Below are positions 24,162-33,054 of a stretch of DNA of 64,000 nt, one piece after another. Numbering within the stretch: the first letter of the stretch is position 1; every line of letters starts with the position of its first letter. The stretch covers positions 1 through 64,000 of the forward strand of contig NZ_JAUNTS010000014.1 of NCBI RefSeq assembly GCF_030538595.1. The letters run 5' to 3'. Source of the stretch: Kocuria sp. (lineage in GTDB: Bacteria; Actinomycetota; Actinomycetes; Actinomycetales; Micrococcaceae). Made by a program: the position numbers and the translations under genes. Below the pieces are notes generated by a model, which saw nothing but the letters and a program-made list of their open reading frames with translations, was not told the origin of the DNA and ran no database searches.

Positions 24162-25838
24162 ATGGAGGAATTGCGCCTGGTGGGCGTTCACGACGACGGT
24201 GAGCACCTGATTGTTCAGGATGCCTCCGGACGGCGTTTCCTGCTGCCCCTGGATCAACAACTGCGTGGCACCGTGCAGCGCGCTCGCCGTGTGGCCCCGC
24301 GGCGCAACTCCGGTACGTCAGCCACCTTTGGGCCCCGGGACATTCAGGCGCGTTTCCGAGCCGGTGCCACCGTGGATGAAATCGTGGAGGAATCCGGCTG
24401 GGAAGCTGCCCGCGTCAAGCGCTACGAATGGCCCATTCTGGCGGAACGCGCGCATGTGGCGCGCGAAGCCCAAAAGGTTGAGCTGCTCCCCCGGACCCCC
24501 CGCAGTGGCAGCTTCCGCTCAGTGTTCGACGGCGAACCCCAAACCTTGGCGCAGACCATCACCTCCCGCTCCGCTGATCTGGGAATTGCCACCACCTCCC
24601 TGGACTGGGATGCCTGGCAACGTCCCGATCAGCAGTGGCAGATTTCTGTGCGTTTCCGCATCAGCAATCCGAGTGCAGCACCGCAGGACGTGGTGGACCA
24701 GGAACCAGCTGCGCAGTGGATCTTCAATCCAGCAAGTCTCACGGTCGCGGCAGACAATCAATGGGCACGCCGACTCACCGACACCGCCGAGGATCACCGC
24801 GGCCTCAGCGGAAGCGACAGCCTCTTTGGCGCTCCCACCACGGACGCCTCCACCACGGCTGAACCGAATGCCGCCGCACCGCGTGCCGCTGGTACCCCTG
24901 ATGCCGCTGGCACCGCTGCACCAGCCAATGACGACGGCGCCGTGGATGCCGCCACTGCTGCCGAGCCGAGCACCGGTGCCACCCAGCAGCCAACTGCTGC
25001 GCCACGCGAACCCGCTACTGCATCTGCCACACCCGTGGCCCCCCAGCAGGACACAGATGAATTGCTGGATGTTTTGGATGCCCGCCGGGGGCAGCGAATT
25101 GGGCAAGACACAGAATCGGATGACCACTTGGCGGAAATTCTTGGCCGCAACATGGGTCATGTGGACCGTCGGCCCCGTCCCATTTCAGCACCCCAGGACT
25201 CGGCCCTCTTCGACCGTCCCGCACATCCGGCTTACGCTTCAGCTCCAGATGCAGCGGAGCCAACAGCGGGTGCGGATGGCGCCCAGGCGAACACCACAGG
25301 CACGTCAAGTGACAGCCCGGCTGATGTTCCCCCCACCGACGCCGAGCAGACTTCTGGGGCCCCCACTGCAGAGTCGGAGGCACCGGAAGCCACCATTCAT
25401 CACCTGGGCCGTGCCGACGAGCGGGTCAAACCATCCACGCCGGTGGTTGAGATCACTGATGAGGACCACGGCACCCAGAATTCAGCCACCGTCACTCCGT
25501 TGCGCCAGAACCGCGCCGCCCAAACACCTACCCAGCAGCCGGGTGAATCCCAAAGCTCTGCCGAAACCCAGCCGGAGGGTGAAGGTGGTGACTCCGCGCC
25601 GGGTCAGAACGTGATGGTGGAGGCCAACCCGCAGACCAGCGCACCGCAGCAAGAACGTGCAGCGCAGAAGGAACATGCAGCGCAGCCGGAGACCCCGACT
25701 GAGGGCGAATCCGATGCCGCGACTGACACGTCTGCTGCCACTCGCCCTCGCCCCCGCGGCAAGGTTGGCACCAAGCGTTCGCGTTCCTCAGTTCCCAGCT
25801 GGGACGAGATCGTCTTTGGGGCCAAGACCGATGACTGA
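24162..25838 (+). CDS. sepH: Septation protein SepH (DUF3071)
   Basis: A 558-residue protein. ATG 24162 follows GGAG by four bases; longer frames upstream are unsupported. Residues 1-~110 match the conserved SepH/DUF3071 region: LVGVHDDGEHLIVQD, FLLPLDQQLRGTVQRARR, then a helix-turn-helix-like block with RFRAGATVDEIVEESGWEAA and KRYEWPILAER. Streptomyces SepH binds FtsZ and promotes filament assembly through this N-terminus. From ~220 to ~520 the protein is Ala/Pro/Thr/Gln-rich and disordered, longer than the conserved region itself. The C-terminus is basic and ends SWDEIVFGAK. It overlaps the next gene by eight bases. Confidence 0.92.
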   Translation: MEELRLVGVHDDGEHLIVQDASGRRFLLPLDQQLRGTVQRARRVAPRRNSGTSATFGPRDIQARFRAGATVDEIVEESGWEAARVKRYEWPILAERAHVAREAQKVELLPRTPRSGSFRSVFDGEPQTLAQTITSRSADLGIATTSLDWDAWQRPDQQWQISVRFRISNPSAAPQDVVDQEPAAQWIFNPASLTVAADNQWARRLTDTAEDHRGLSGSDSLFGAPTTDASTTAEPNAAAPRAAGTPDAAGTAAPANDDGAVDAATAAEPSTGATQQPTAAPREPATASATPVAPQQDTDELLDVLDARRGQRIGQDTESDDHLAEILGRNMGHVDRRPRPISAPQDSALFDRPAHPAYASAPDAAEPTAGADGAQANTTGTSSDSPADVPPTDAEQTSGAPTAESEAPEATIHHLGRADERVKPSTPVVEITDEDHGTQNSATVTPLRQNRAAQTPTQQPGESQSSAETQPEGEGGDSAPGQNVMVEANPQTSAPQQERAAQKEHAAQPETPTEGESDAATDTSAATRPRPRGKVGTKRSRSSVPSWDEIVFGAKTDD

Positions 25839-26535
25839 GCGGCCCGAGGACACCGGCACGGCTCCACTGCCGGAACAGGTGCCCACGCAGCGCTCCGGGA
25901 TCACCGGCCGCAGCAAGGCTCTGGCCGCCGCCCTGCTGGCCCTGGTGGCCGCGGCAGTGTTGACAGGTGCCGTCTACCTTGTTGTGCTGGCAACGTCCGG
26001 TGGGGATGAAGACTCTGTTCCGGCCGGAGAAATCAGCCCGAGCGCCACCCCTGGGCCCGCTGGAACAGTTGGCGTTGGTACGCCCACCCCGTCCACGTCG
26101 GCGTCACCAGAGGATGACACCACGCAAGACCCCGCGCAGCAGCCGGCCCAGGGGGAAACAGCTCCGGGCCAAGACCAATCCGTTGAAACCCCGTCAGAAC
26201 AGGATCCGGCGCTGGAGCAGGATCCAACCTTGGGGCAGGATCCAGCGAACGAGAACAACCCGGCTCAGGACCAAGTGCCTGCAGTACCCGGTGACACCAC
26301 CGTCCCCGGCCAGCCGGCTGCACCAGTCCAGCCCGTTGTCCCCGCGCCACCCGCAGCACCGGCCCAACCTGCGGTCCCCGCGCAGCCGGAGCAACCTGCG
26401 GACCAGGGCAACCCTGCGGAGCAGGAGAATCCGGTGTCGGAAGATCCAGCCGCAGGGGAACCTGCCCCGGATGCCCCCAGCGCCTCCGCCACGCAGAGCA
26501 GCAGCGATTCGGCCCAGAACACCGATTCCGCCTGA
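25831..26535 (+). CDS. SepH-linked single-pass membrane protein with a Pro/Gln/Glu-rich outer domain
   Basis: A 234-residue protein starting at ATG 25831, eight bases inside the sepH end. Residues ~1-28 are polar, ~30-52 form one membrane segment (ALAAALLALVAAAVLTGAVY), and the remaining ~180 residues are low-complexity: Pro, Gln, Asp, Glu, Ala and Thr, with imperfect repeats of the type EQDPALEQDPTLGQDP and PVVPAPPAAPAQPAVPAQP. Orientation by positive-inside would put the tail outside. No domain is recognised. Translational coupling to sepH suggests a partner at the division site or cell wall, an inference from position only. Confidence 0.72.
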   Translation: MTERPEDTGTAPLPEQVPTQRSGITGRSKALAAALLALVAAAVLTGAVYLVVLATSGGDEDSVPAGEISPSATPGPAGTVGVGTPTPSTSASPEDDTTQDPAQQPAQGETAPGQDQSVETPSEQDPALEQDPTLGQDPANENNPAQDQVPAVPGDTTVPGQPAAPVQPVVPAPPAAPAQPAVPAQPEQPADQGNPAEQENPVSEDPAAGEPAPDAPSASATQSSSDSAQNTDSA

Positions 26536-26603
26536 AGCCGCAGTTCTACCTGAAACCTCCCACACCATCCGCCACTGCACGATCAGCTGACGGTGCGGAA
26601 GGT

Positions 26604-27806
26604 TCAGCTGAATCCTTTGACCCCCATGAGCGGAACCACTGACTCCGCGCGGGTCAGCCCGCCGTGCTGGCCCACCATCTCCAGTGTGTTCTTGCCGATC
26701 CTGGCGATGTCGTGAAAGGCAATGTTGTCCCGGGCCGGTAGCAGTACCACGTCCCCAATGCGTTGCACCACGGTCTCTCGGACATCGTCCGGAGGCCCGT
26801 ACCAGCCACCGGTGAGCAACTGTTCACGGGTGGCTGCGTGCACCTGGTCGCCGAACTCCTGCGTCCAGCGCTGGACCACCTCAGCCTGCCGTGCACTGCG
26901 TTCTTCACCGTGAACCCCGGGGTCCAACCGCAGTTGCAAGCACCGGGGCTCCCCAAAACTGGTCTGTACGCCCTCCAGGAGACCTGGGATACGTGAGACG
27001 TCCAAGCGACCCTCCCGCGGGATGTCCACCATCCCGTGATCGGCGGTGAGCAGAATCAGGGTGTTTTTGGGTACCCCCGCCGCCAGTCGTCGTAGGGCTG
27101 CGTCCAGTTCCTCCACTTCCTCACTCCACTGGCTGGACTGCCAACCGCGCTGGTGGCCGGTCTTGTCCAAGTCGTCCCAGTAGAAGTACATCAAAGCTCG
27201 GGTACCTGCACTCAGGTTCTCCAGGGCTGCACGGACCCGGGCTTGCGGGGTGTCCGCGCCCACAAACCGACCACCACGCAACGCGGCAGTGGTCAACGGT
27301 GAATCACGAAACTTCTTGCGGCTGACGGTCACCGCATCCACCCCGGCTGCGTGGGCTCGTTCCAGCACCGTGGGGTGGGGTTGCCACTGGTGGGGGTCCA
27401 CGCGCCGGTCCCAGTTGCCCAGCATGTTCACCGCCTGACCCAACTCCGGTGAGTAGGAGTCATAACCGGTCAGCCCGTGGGTACCCACGGGAGTGGCCGT
27501 ACCCAGGGAAGCCAACGACGACGCCGTCGTGGTGGGGAACGCGGCATCCAGTTCCGTGATCAGTGGTGAACTGCGCAGCACCGGGGCGTAGCCCATACGT
27601 GCCTGTAGTTGCTCCAGCCCCAGGCCATCGACCAGAACCACCACCACACGCTGGGCTGTCGGAAGGTCCAGGACGTTGGTGAATCCGGGTACGTCCAGAA
27701 CAGCGGCGGCACTGCCCAGAACATCCGCAACACTGCGGTGTCCGTAGCGCGGGGCAGGGGGGAAATCAGCGGGTGCTGAGTGCGGTGCGCTGTCTGCGCG
27801 ACTCAC
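26604..27806 (-). CDS. Alkaline phosphatase/nucleotide pyrophosphatase-phosphodiesterase superfamily protein
   Basis: A 400-residue cytoplasmic-looking protein of the type I phosphodiesterase/nucleotide pyrophosphatase family. Metal ligands and nucleophile are visible: VVVLVDGLGLEQL (Asp), FPTTTASSLASLGTA (nucleophile Thr region), LTADHGMVDIP (Asp-His) and the C-terminal GQHGGLT (His). No signal peptide is seen. Its start overlaps the end of the DUF5998 gene by four bases. Substrate is unknown; nucleotides or phosphodiesters are expected from the family. It is convergent with the SepH-linked gene. Confidence 0.88.
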   Translation of the reverse strand: MSRADSAPHSAPADFPPAPRYGHRSVADVLGSAAAVLDVPGFTNVLDLPTAQRVVVVLVDGLGLEQLQARMGYAPVLRSSPLITELDAAFPTTTASSLASLGTATPVGTHGLTGYDSYSPELGQAVNMLGNWDRRVDPHQWQPHPTVLERAHAAGVDAVTVSRKKFRDSPLTTAALRGGRFVGADTPQARVRAALENLSAGTRALMYFYWDDLDKTGHQRGWQSSQWSEEVEELDAALRRLAAGVPKNTLILLTADHGMVDIPREGRLDVSRIPGLLEGVQTSFGEPRCLQLRLDPGVHGEERSARQAEVVQRWTQEFGDQVHAATREQLLTGGWYGPPDDVRETVVQRIGDVVLLPARDNIAFHDIARIGKNTLEMVGQHGGLTRAESVVPLMGVKGFS

Positions 27807-28396
27807 GGAGTGTCCGCGCGGTTCAGGGCAGCGCGGCGCAGCTGACGAGCGAACTCGCGGGCACCTTCCACGGCCTCCACCCCGTCGGCTTCCGCGCTGA
27901 TGCGCAACACCACGTCCTGCACAGCGGACATGCCCGTGTAGCCGTGGTCAGCCTCGCATTGCGGATCCTCACATCCGGCCGGCTGCACATCCAGGTTGCG
28001 GGTTCCAGTCCAGGCCACGGAGAGATTGACCTCGCTCACGGGGTGGCCCGGGCGGTATTGCTGGGGCTTGTAATAGGCGTAAGTCAGCGTGACCGAATGC
28101 ACGCGCGTGGCAGCCACCGATTCGGTGGACACCAGCGCCATGACCTCATGTCCGGCCTCGTCATACTGCTGATCATCCACGTGGGTGATGTGCAAGGCAC
28201 CACCGGCCAGAACCAAGACCGTGATGTGGCGGTGAATTTCGTCCCGGTCAAAGGTGGTCTCCAACTGCACCAGGTGTGAATCGGGCGTGGCCCCGTCCAG
28301 GGCGTCAGCCACCACGTCATGGACCAGTTGGGGGTAAAATCCGGCCCGTTCAATGTCCTGGTGCAATCGTTCGCCGCGCAGTCCGGACTGAGTCAT
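27803..28396 (-). CDS. DUF5998 family protein
   Basis: A 197-residue protein matching the actinobacterial DUF5998 family, with no membrane segment. Visible features are the N-terminal RLHQDIERAGFYPQLVHDVV helix pair, a beta-rich middle (ITVLVLAGGALHITHVDDQ) and a Cys motif CEDPQCEADHGY that could bind metal. It is translationally coupled to the phosphodiesterase (ATGA overlap), so both probably act together. Function is unknown. Confidence 0.85.
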   Translation of the reverse strand: MTQSGLRGERLHQDIERAGFYPQLVHDVVADALDGATPDSHLVQLETTFDRDEIHRHITVLVLAGGALHITHVDDQQYDEAGHEVMALVSTESVAATRVHSVTLTYAYYKPQQYRPGHPVSEVNLSVAWTGTRNLDVQPAGCEDPQCEADHGYTGMSAVQDVVLRISAEADGVEAVEGAREFARQLRRAALNRADTP

Positions 28397-28494
28397 GGTT
28401 CAGGTACTTTCTTGACGTGGGATGGTGCCGTGGTCTACGGCGCTCAGGGTGTTTTTACCACCGGGAGGTGGGAATCGTGCCTGGTCGCATCAGG

Positions 28495-30210
28495 TTACTC
28501 CCCCACCCGGCCGGGTTGGTTCCCGCCAAAGCCGGAACCGATGGTGGGCTCACCACCGTTGAAGCTGTTGGACGTGGATGCAGGTGACGGAGTGGTGGTC
28601 TGGGTCGGTTGGGAGGTCTGCGTGGGTGAGGGTGTCGGTGCGGGCTGCGAACCTCCGGCGTTGTTGAGCGCCAGAAGGCCGAACAACAATCCGATGGCCA
28701 GCAGCAACCCCACCACGCCGATCACAAGCCACCCTGTGGCACCGTGAACACCCAGGCGGGAGAGCGGGCCATTTCTTGCGGACTTGCCCCGCTCGGGTAC
28801 GCCAGCCCTGGTTCGGGCGCCACCACCGGGCGTCCCCGACGACGACTCGGAAGCGGCCGCCTGGGAACCGCTCACGGATTCCTGGGTGGTGTCATCGGCC
28901 GTCAGGTGGGACACATTGCGTCGCGCTTGACCGTTACCACTCCAGCCAGCCACTGCGTTGGGGCCGCCACCGATCAACGTGGCCCGCGAATCCTGGCCTT
29001 GCGGAAGGGGCCCCTGGACCACGGACCCCGTGGTGGCACCCTGCGTGGGTGGAGCCGCAGACGGTGCCACTGCGCCGTCGACCGTCAAGCCGGAGGGCAT
29101 TCCGTGCAGCGCACCGCCTGCGGGGCCGCTGGCTGGCCCAACCAGGGGCTCACCGCCGGGGGCAGGGGTGGAGACCAAACCGTAGTTGGTCCGGATCCAT
29201 CCGCCGCTGGGCACGTCCTGGATGCTGATGGGCGCCTGGGGCGCCACCTGAGTGGCTGGGCCTGAGTCCTCCCCGGCCTCTCCGCTGCGTGCTGCCGTGA
29301 CGGCACCGGTGCTGGGCTGCTGCGGAGCTTCGCGGGCACCTTCGGCGATTTCCTGCCACTCCGGCGGCAAGGGGTCCAAGGTCTGAAAGACCTCCAGCGG
29401 CTCACCGTCACGGGTGTGGGCGGGGTCAAAGCTGCGGTGCGTGGATTCGCCGGCCAGGCGCTCCTGCAGGGCCAGTGCGCCGTCGTGGCGCACTCCGGGA
29501 TCGGGGTCCAAGAGTGCGGCGATCTCGGCCCCCAGCAGGGAATCGTGCCCGAATGCTTCGAGTGCATTCTCCGGCGTGGGGCTTTGGCCGCGGCCCTGGT
29601 GCGGCTGGGCCATGCGCATGGCCACCACGCCTGCGGCAAAGAGGTCCTGAGCCGGGTTGGGGTCTGCACCGTCCAGCAGTTCCGGGGCAATGTAGCCGGG
29701 GGTGCCCACCACGGTGCCAATGCGGGTCAGACGGGCGTCTTCCATCTGCGTGGCAATGCCAAAATCGGCCAGACGGGACAGGGGCCGCCCGGTGCCCGTG
29801 GCGTTCATCATCAGATTGGCGGGTTTGACGTCGCGGTGAATCCAGCCCTCAGCATGCACGAACTGCAAGGCTCGCAGCAGTTGCAGCATGACTTCTTCAA
29901 TGACGTCATCGGCCAGCGCACCGTGATCCTGAAGCACCGTTTCCAATGTTCCGCCGTCGCAGAGGTCCATGGCGATCACCACGTGTTCGTCCTCTGCCGC
30001 CCAGCCATAGGGAGCCAGAACGTGCGGGTGCTCCAACTTGACGGATTGTTCGCGGACAAAACGCAGCAGATCGGCGGAGTCGCGCTGCCGCAGCACCTTG
30101 GCGGCGCAGAGGTTACGACGCCGCTGATCCCAAGCCCGCCAGACCGTGCCGGAGCCCCCGCGGGCAATGGGGTCAATCAGGGTGTACCGACCAGCGATTG
30201 TGTCGCTCAT
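28495..30210 (-). CDS. Membrane-anchored Ser/Thr protein kinase
   Basis: A 571-residue receptor-type kinase. The kinase domain covers about 8-265: ATP-binding loop ARGGSGTVW, Lys in CAAKVLR, catalytic loop WIHRDVKPANLMM, ADFGIA, and GTPGYIAPELL. A long Pro/Gly/Ala/Thr-rich juxtamembrane linker (~270-490) leads to one membrane segment (WLVIGVVGLLLAIGLLFGLLA). Only ~45 residues lie outside, Pro/Thr-rich, without a PASTA or other sensor domain. It starts four bases after the acetyltransferase gene ends, and the GGAGGTGA of that gene's last codons serves as its ribosome binding site. Active kinase expected; substrate unknown. Confidence 0.92.
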   Translation of the reverse strand: MSDTIAGRYTLIDPIARGGSGTVWRAWDQRRRNLCAAKVLRQRDSADLLRFVREQSVKLEHPHVLAPYGWAAEDEHVVIAMDLCDGGTLETVLQDHGALADDVIEEVMLQLLRALQFVHAEGWIHRDVKPANLMMNATGTGRPLSRLADFGIATQMEDARLTRIGTVVGTPGYIAPELLDGADPNPAQDLFAAGVVAMRMAQPHQGRGQSPTPENALEAFGHDSLLGAEIAALLDPDPGVRHDGALALQERLAGESTHRSFDPAHTRDGEPLEVFQTLDPLPPEWQEIAEGAREAPQQPSTGAVTAARSGEAGEDSGPATQVAPQAPISIQDVPSGGWIRTNYGLVSTPAPGGEPLVGPASGPAGGALHGMPSGLTVDGAVAPSAAPPTQGATTGSVVQGPLPQGQDSRATLIGGGPNAVAGWSGNGQARRNVSHLTADDTTQESVSGSQAAASESSSGTPGGGARTRAGVPERGKSARNGPLSRLGVHGATGWLVIGVVGLLLAIGLLFGLLALNNAGGSQPAPTPSPTQTSQPTQTTTPSPASTSNSFNGGEPTIGSGFGGNQPGRVGE

Positions 30211-30213
30211 GGT

Positions 30214-32964
30214 TCACCTCCGCATCGCGCGCCGTGCACTGTCTGTCCGTTCCTTGGGGTCCCCCAGTCGCACATCCGCTGAGAGCACGGTGAGGTGTTC
30301 GCTGGACAACAGTACCGGGTTCAAATCCAGGCGCGCGATGTACGGGTGCCGGTCCTTCAACAACGCCACCCGGATCATGAGGTCTTCCAGGGCCTCCACG
30401 GCAACCGGCGGCTGGCCCTCGTAGCCAAAGAGTTTCCGGGCGGCCTTGGGCTCCCGGACCATGTCGTGAATGTCCTGATCGGTCAGCGGCGGCACCCTGT
30501 GCGCGCGGTCATCCAGAAGTTTCACGGCATCTCCCGCGATCCCGAAAGACAGCACCGGCCCCACCAGAGGGTCTTCGGTTGCCGTGACCACCACAGCCTG
30601 TCCGGTGGGCGCCATGGCTTGCAGGTCCAGCTGATCGGAACCAACGGGAAGGGTGCGGCGCATGGAGGTGATGGCATCTCGCAGTTGTTCCGCCGAGTCA
30701 ATTTGCAGCCGCACTCCACCTAGGTCCAGGCGGTGGCGCAGGTGCCGATCCGTGCTCTTGACCGCCACCGGGTAACCGAGCTCTTCAGCTGCCGCCACGG
30801 CCTGTTCCACGTCACGGAACCGCACGGTGGGCAGCACCGAGATCCCGTAGGTGGCCAGCAGTTGCCGGGTCCGTTCGGCATCCAGGGTCAGCAGTGACTC
30901 ACCCGGGATTTCGGCCGACCATTCCGCGAGCAGCTGCTCGGCTGCCTCGGCGTTGATGTCCTCCGGAACCGTGACGGCGTCGCTCTCCCGATCCCGCCAG
31001 GCCACCCACTCCTGGATACGGTGCAGGGCCTCCACTGCGGAGGACGGCGCAAGGAACACGGGAAGTTCAAGATCCCCGTGGCGGTGCACGTGGGATGGTG
31101 CCCGCACCTCCGTGCTGCCGGTCATGGCCAGCACCACAGGTTTGCCGCCGTTCCGGCCCGCCTGGGCCACGGCATTGGCCCAGTCCTGCTCACTCACCCC
31201 GGGTGCCGGGATCAAAGAGACAACGACGGCGTCCACGTCCGCATCCGCCAGTAGTCCGGCAAGGGCTGTCCGGACGTTTTCCAGAGCCCTGCCGCCACCG
31301 AGTGAGGTGTCCAGGTTGTCCCGTACGGCGGTCACCGGCATGCCCAGGATGGCTGCGGTGTCCTCCATCAGCCGACCCAGCGCCATGGCATTTGCCAGCA
31401 GTGCTGTGCGCACGCCACGGGGCCACGGCTGGGCGGAAGCCACGGCAGCCAGGTCCATCAGCTGATCGGACGTGGCCACCTGCAACACCCCGGCCTGCTG
31501 CAACATGGCGTTCAGCGCTCCTGCTGGGGCTTCGGTTGTGCGCCCTGTGTGCCCCGGTGGCAGCCGCAATCCGGTGACCTCTGACTTGGCAACGATCACC
31601 GGTTTGATCCGGGACAGGCGCCGCGCAATCCGGGAGTACTTGCGGGGATTTCCAAAGGACTGCAGTGTCATGCCGCAGACCTTCGTGGCGGAGTCGTCCT
31701 CCCAGAACTGCATCATGTCGTTACCGGAAACATCCGCTCGATTACCCGCGGACACAAACGTGGAGATGCCCACTGCGTGGCGCACCGCAGCGGAGGCTTG
31801 GAGGGTGCCCAGAGCCCCCGACTGGGTGAACAGGCCCACGGTACCGTGGCGCAGAGCGGCAGGCAGCACAGTGGCGTTGAATCGGTGTTCTGCCGCGTTG
31901 TTCAGCACCCCCAAGCTGGCCGGGCCCACCACACGCATGCCGTAGCCGCGGGCCAACCGCACCAGTTGCCGTTGCCGCAGGGCACCTTCAGCTCCCGCCT
32001 CTGCCCAGCCGCCGGTCACCACCACCACCGCGTGGGCACCGGCACGGCCACATTGATCCACCACCTCCAGCACGGCGTCATACGGGACGGCCACCACCGC
32101 CAGGTCCACGGGTTCTCCGATGTCAGCCACCGAAGCCTTGTGGATCATGCCCTCCTGGGCAAACTCCACCGGGTTGATGCCGTACAGCGCACCGGAAAAG
32201 CCGGAGGCCACAATGTTGTTGACCACCACGTGCCCGCCGTTCGAGGGATCGGCGGAGGCACCCACCACGGCAATGGAACTCGGAGTCAAAATGCGTGCCG
32301 TGGAGCGGGCCTCGGCGCGGTGTTCACGAGCCACCATCACGGACCGTTGTTTCTCCGTGGGGTCGATGGAGAACTCCAGGGCCACGACGCCGTCGTCAAA
32401 ATGCCTGGCGACGTCGTAGCCGGCCTCCACGAACACCCGCAGCATGGCCCGGTTCTCCGGCAGGACCTCCGCGGAGAAGTGGTCAATGCCGTTTTCCAAG
32501 GCTGCCGCAGACAGATGTTCCAGCAGAATGGAGCCGATGCCGCGCCCCTGGTGGGCATCCGAGATCAGGAAGGCAACTTCTGCATCGTTGGGTTTCTGCG
32601 TGCGGTCATAGCGGCCAATGCCGATCATGGACCCACCCAACATGATCACAAAGGCCACCCGATCACGGTGATCCACCGTGGTGTAACGTTCCAGCTCTCG
32701 CTTGGTCAACGTGGTCTTGTGGGAGAAGAACCGCAGATAGATGGTGTTCTCCGACTGCCCGTGGAACATCTCCAGCAGGGCGTCCTGATCATCCGGGGTG
32801 ACCGGGCGCAAGTTGGCCGTGGCGCCGTCGCGCAGCACCACATCCGCTTCCCAATGGGCGGGGTAACCCTGTTGCAGAGCAATAGCAGCCGTGTCAGGGC
32901 CAGCGGTACCACCGGGCGTGCGGGCGTGGGTGTCGCCACCCTGATTCGAGGACTCGGAGACCAT
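30214..32964 (-). CDS. Pat-type protein acetyltransferase: N-terminal GNAT fused to an acyl-CoA synthetase (NDP-forming)-like region
   Basis: A 916-residue fusion. Residues ~40-200 are a GNAT domain with the acetyl-CoA loop DAHQGRGIGSILLEHL. Residues ~220-900 are NDP-forming acyl-CoA synthetase-like: a CoA-binding domain (IAVVGASADPSNGG), a ligase-CoA domain with PPGHTGRTTEAP around a conserved-looking His, and an ATP-grasp end. In Salmonella Pat the GNAT is C-terminal; the N-terminal order seen here is that of Streptomyces PatA. Such enzymes acetylate and switch off acetyl-CoA synthetases. ATG 32964 stands seven bases behind TACGCT (leaderless). It forms an operon with the kinase. Confidence 0.9.
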   Translation of the reverse strand: MVSESSNQGGDTHARTPGGTAGPDTAAIALQQGYPAHWEADVVLRDGATANLRPVTPDDQDALLEMFHGQSENTIYLRFFSHKTTLTKRELERYTTVDHRDRVAFVIMLGGSMIGIGRYDRTQKPNDAEVAFLISDAHQGRGIGSILLEHLSAAALENGIDHFSAEVLPENRAMLRVFVEAGYDVARHFDDGVVALEFSIDPTEKQRSVMVAREHRAEARSTARILTPSSIAVVGASADPSNGGHVVVNNIVASGFSGALYGINPVEFAQEGMIHKASVADIGEPVDLAVVAVPYDAVLEVVDQCGRAGAHAVVVVTGGWAEAGAEGALRQRQLVRLARGYGMRVVGPASLGVLNNAAEHRFNATVLPAALRHGTVGLFTQSGALGTLQASAAVRHAVGISTFVSAGNRADVSGNDMMQFWEDDSATKVCGMTLQSFGNPRKYSRIARRLSRIKPVIVAKSEVTGLRLPPGHTGRTTEAPAGALNAMLQQAGVLQVATSDQLMDLAAVASAQPWPRGVRTALLANAMALGRLMEDTAAILGMPVTAVRDNLDTSLGGGRALENVRTALAGLLADADVDAVVVSLIPAPGVSEQDWANAVAQAGRNGGKPVVLAMTGSTEVRAPSHVHRHGDLELPVFLAPSSAVEALHRIQEWVAWRDRESDAVTVPEDINAEAAEQLLAEWSAEIPGESLLTLDAERTRQLLATYGISVLPTVRFRDVEQAVAAAEELGYPVAVKSTDRHLRHRLDLGGVRLQIDSAEQLRDAITSMRRTLPVGSDQLDLQAMAPTGQAVVVTATEDPLVGPVLSFGIAGDAVKLLDDRAHRVPPLTDQDIHDMVREPKAARKLFGYEGQPPVAVEALEDLMIRVALLKDRHPYIARLDLNPVLLSSEHLTVLSADVRLGDPKERTDSARRAMRR

Positions 32965-32971
32965 AGACTTC

Positions 32972-32977
32972 AGCGTA
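32972..32977 (-). promoter_or_regulatory. -10 element (TACGCT) of the leaderless acetyltransferase gene
   Basis: On the minus strand TACGCT is followed by seven bases and ATG 32964. A 10-bp palindrome ACCGTACGGT (32994-33003) lies between this promoter and parC and could be an operator. Confidence 0.5.
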
Positions 32978-33054
32978 TCGAGAATCCCCGCTGACCGTAC
33001 GGTACACGTCTGCCCAGCACACCCCGCGGGAGTAACAAAGGAGCGTCCCCACCC

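Noticed and set aside
31777-32994. 405-codon plus-strand frame opposite the acetyltransferase
   Set aside because: Shadow of a well-supported gene; composition of a translated antisense strand.
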